31,133 nucleotides of DNA, taken from NCBI GenBank assembly GCA_016212745.1, contig JACRDX010000020.1, positions 1 to 31,133 of the forward strand, written 5' to 3'. This document shows, in pieces, positions 29,810 through 31,133 of the stretch; the stretch's first letter is position 1, and every line of letters starts with the position of its first letter. Origin of the DNA: Candidatus Falkowiibacteriota bacterium. GTDB lineage: Bacteria; Patescibacteriota; Patescibacteriia; UBA11705; JACRDX01. The position numbers and the translations under genes were made by a program. A model generated the notes under the pieces. It searched no databases, had not been told where the DNA came from, and was given only the letters and a program-made list of their open reading frames with translations.

Positions 29810-31133
29810 TTAATCTTCAACGCGCAAAACTATTGGCGAACCAATGAATCCAAAGTTTTTGCGCAATTGATTTTCAATGAATCGCAAATAAGAAAAGTGC
29901 AATCCTTTGCCGCGCTTGAGAAATATTTTGAAAATTGGCGGATTGGCGCGTTCCTGCGAAATGCTTCGTATGTGCGCTCGTTCTGGCCCGCGCGCCTGCA
30001 CCGGCCTCATTTTTTTAAGCATTTTTTCCAGCATTTTTTCTAATGCTTTATCGTCAACCACCTTGTTTCGTTCCACCCACACATCGTAAATCGTGTTCAA
30101 CAAACGTTGAATGTTCGCGCCAGTGTTGGCCGCTGTGTAAACAATCGGCGCCCATTTTAGAAAAGTCATTTTCGCGTGAATGTATTTTGTAAATTCATCA
30201 GCTGTTTTTGTTGTTTTGCCTTCAACAAGATCCCATTTGTTCGCGACAATTATCACGCTTTTGCGATTTTCAACAATGCTTTCTGCCAGTTTTTGGTCTT
30301 GGTGTGAAATCGGTTCAGTGACATCAAGCATCAGCAAAACAATGTCAGCGCGTTTTATTGAGCTAAGCGCTTTTCGCACGCTTAGTTTTTCAAGACGTTG
30401 AGAAATTTTGCTTTTGCGCCGCACGCCGGCCGTATCAATAAAGAGAAAATTTACAGCAGCGGCAGCGCTGTCAATTTTTAATTTTGGATGCGAATATTCA
30501 ATCAAAACATCCTGCGTGTCGCGCGTTGTGTGCGGAATTTCGCTCACAATGGCGCGCTCTTCGCCAGCAATTGCGTTGAACAAAGAGGACTTGCCAACGT
30601 TCGGTCGTCCGATAATGCTGACCTTTAATGTTCCAGCTGGCAATTCCGATTCGTCTGTAGAGACGTGGCATTGCCGCGTCTCTAACGTTTCCAATACTGT
30701 TTCCAAAAAATCACCAACGCCTGCGCCGCTTTTCGCAGACAGCCCTAGTGGTTCGCCGAGCCCCAGTTTGTAAAAATCAGAAATATTAGCGCGATGTTTT
30801 GGGTTGTCCGTTTTATTCGCGACAAGCAAAATCGGTTTGTTTGTTTTTTTCAGCAGCGTGCTGAATTCTTTGTCCTGCGGCATTAAACCGTCTTTCGCGT
30901 CAACAACCAGCACGATGATAGCGGCGTTTTTAAAAATTTTTTTCGCCTGTTTAACACTGGCTGCGTCAATGTCGTCAGTTTGCGGAATATCCAGCCCAGC
31001 AGTGTCAACTATCTGAATTTTTTTGCCTTGCCATTCGCACGTACCAATGTTTAGATCTCGCGTTGGGCCTGGAATACTGGAAATCATTGCCTGCTGTTTT
31101 TCAATCAAGCGGTTGAATACAGTTGATTTGCCA
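29810..31133 (-). CDS. der: Ribosome-assembly GTPase Der (EngA), 5'-incomplete
   Basis: Der has two consecutive GTPase domains and a KH-like end and acts in 50S assembly. The reading frame is open to the window edge; the first visible residues are GKSTVFNRL of the first P-loop, so only the very start is missing. Domain 1 shows PGPTRD, DTAGLD and NKTD. Domain 2 shows GRPNVGKSSL, HTTRDTQDV, DTAGVRRKSK and NKWDLVEG. The C-terminus FKIFLKRGKGLHFSYLRF fits the KH-like domain. The linker between the G domains (LETRQCHVST) is encoded by a GTAGAGAC-family palindrome at 30657-30685. pth follows after 4 bases. Confidence 0.96.
   Translation of the reverse strand, partial: GKSTVFNRLIEKQQAMISSIPGPTRDLNIGTCEWQGKKIQIVDTAGLDIPQTDDIDAASVKQAKKIFKNAAIIVLVVDAKDGLMPQDKEFSTLLKKTNKPILLVANKTDNPKHRANISDFYKLGLGEPLGLSAKSGAGVGDFLETVLETLETRQCHVSTDESELPAGTLKVSIIGRPNVGKSSLFNAIAGEERAIVSEIPHTTRDTQDVLIEYSHPKLKIDSAAAAVNFLFIDTAGVRRKSKISQRLEKLSVRKALSSIKRADIVLLMLDVTEPISHQDQKLAESIVENRKSVIIVANKWDLVEGKTTKTADEFTKYIHAKMTFLKWAPIVYTAANTGANIQRLLNTIYDVWVERNKVVDDKALEKMLEKMLKKMRPVQARGPERAHIRSISQERANPPIFKIFLKRGKGLHFSYLRFIENQLRKNFGFIGSPIVLRVED
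30657..30685. repeat. Palindromic repeat, GTAGAGAC family, copy 3, inside der
   Basis: GAGACGTGGCA / TGCCGCGTCTC arms (one G-T pair) flanked by GTA and TAA. It is read in frame as LETRQCHVST between the two GTPase domains, and its arms match those at 5356-5400. Confidence 0.8.

Overview
The window looks like one contig of a small-genome Candidate Phyla Radiation (Patescibacteria) bacterium. The host genes are AT-rich (about 33-48% GC in lines I counted), tightly packed, mostly without strong Shine-Dalgarno sites, and use the standard code with TGA as a stop. Typical signs are a secreted protein with the tandem 'G(K/R)ILL..YYLGKPADA' module, a short two-helix pilin-like protein, minimal-length housekeeping proteins, and many short palindromic repeats between and inside genes. 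The phylum is an inference; no rRNA is present.

Layout. 1-1768: a PilC/GspF fragment (-) joined head-on to a 5'-truncated uvrA (+). 1761-5318 (-): rluD-like, cca, gmk and rplS, with a palindromic element between rluD and cca. 5319-13736 (+): a strong promoter, then a secreted zinc metallopeptidase, asnS, aspS, a winged-helix protein, scpA, scpB, a small acidic protein, a D,D-carboxypeptidase and a glycosyltransferase. 13719-14672 (-): a membrane-anchored metallophosphoesterase. 14672-15577: two small GC-rich genes for putative zinc-binding proteins, each with its own promoter, strong SD and terminator, flanking a tRNA with a CAU anticodon. 15580-18024 (+): parA, parB and a lipoprotein. 18065-19776 (-): a GC-rich two-gene unit (SPFH protein plus membrane protein) with its own promoter and terminator. 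19822-23494 (-): two tandem RelA/SpoT homologues and a pilin-like protein. 23503-23700 (+): a near-perfect sigma70 promoter driving a candidate structured RNA built from two related units. 23717-28255 (-): dprA, folC, topA. 28253-28727: a 475-bp inverted-repeat element carrying a GxxExxY protein. 28828-29224: a gene-poor stretch of repeats and hairpins. 29221-31133 (-): der (runs off the end) and pth.

How it fits together. Most of the window is core information processing (tRNA maturation, tRNA charging, ribosome parts, GTPases, topoisomerase), chromosome partition and condensation (ParAB, ScpAB), the stringent response, DNA uptake/recombination (DprA) and cell-surface work. The most unusual layers are (1) the GxxExxY element with a solo deletion-derivative-like copy 24 kb away, (2) the candidate RNA beside the RelA/SpoT operon, (3) three GC-rich self-contained transcription units that differ in style from the host genes, and (4) palindromic repeats apparently inserted in frame into der, folC and pth. 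The uvrA/pilC junction at the left edge is either a rearrangement or an assembly chimera.
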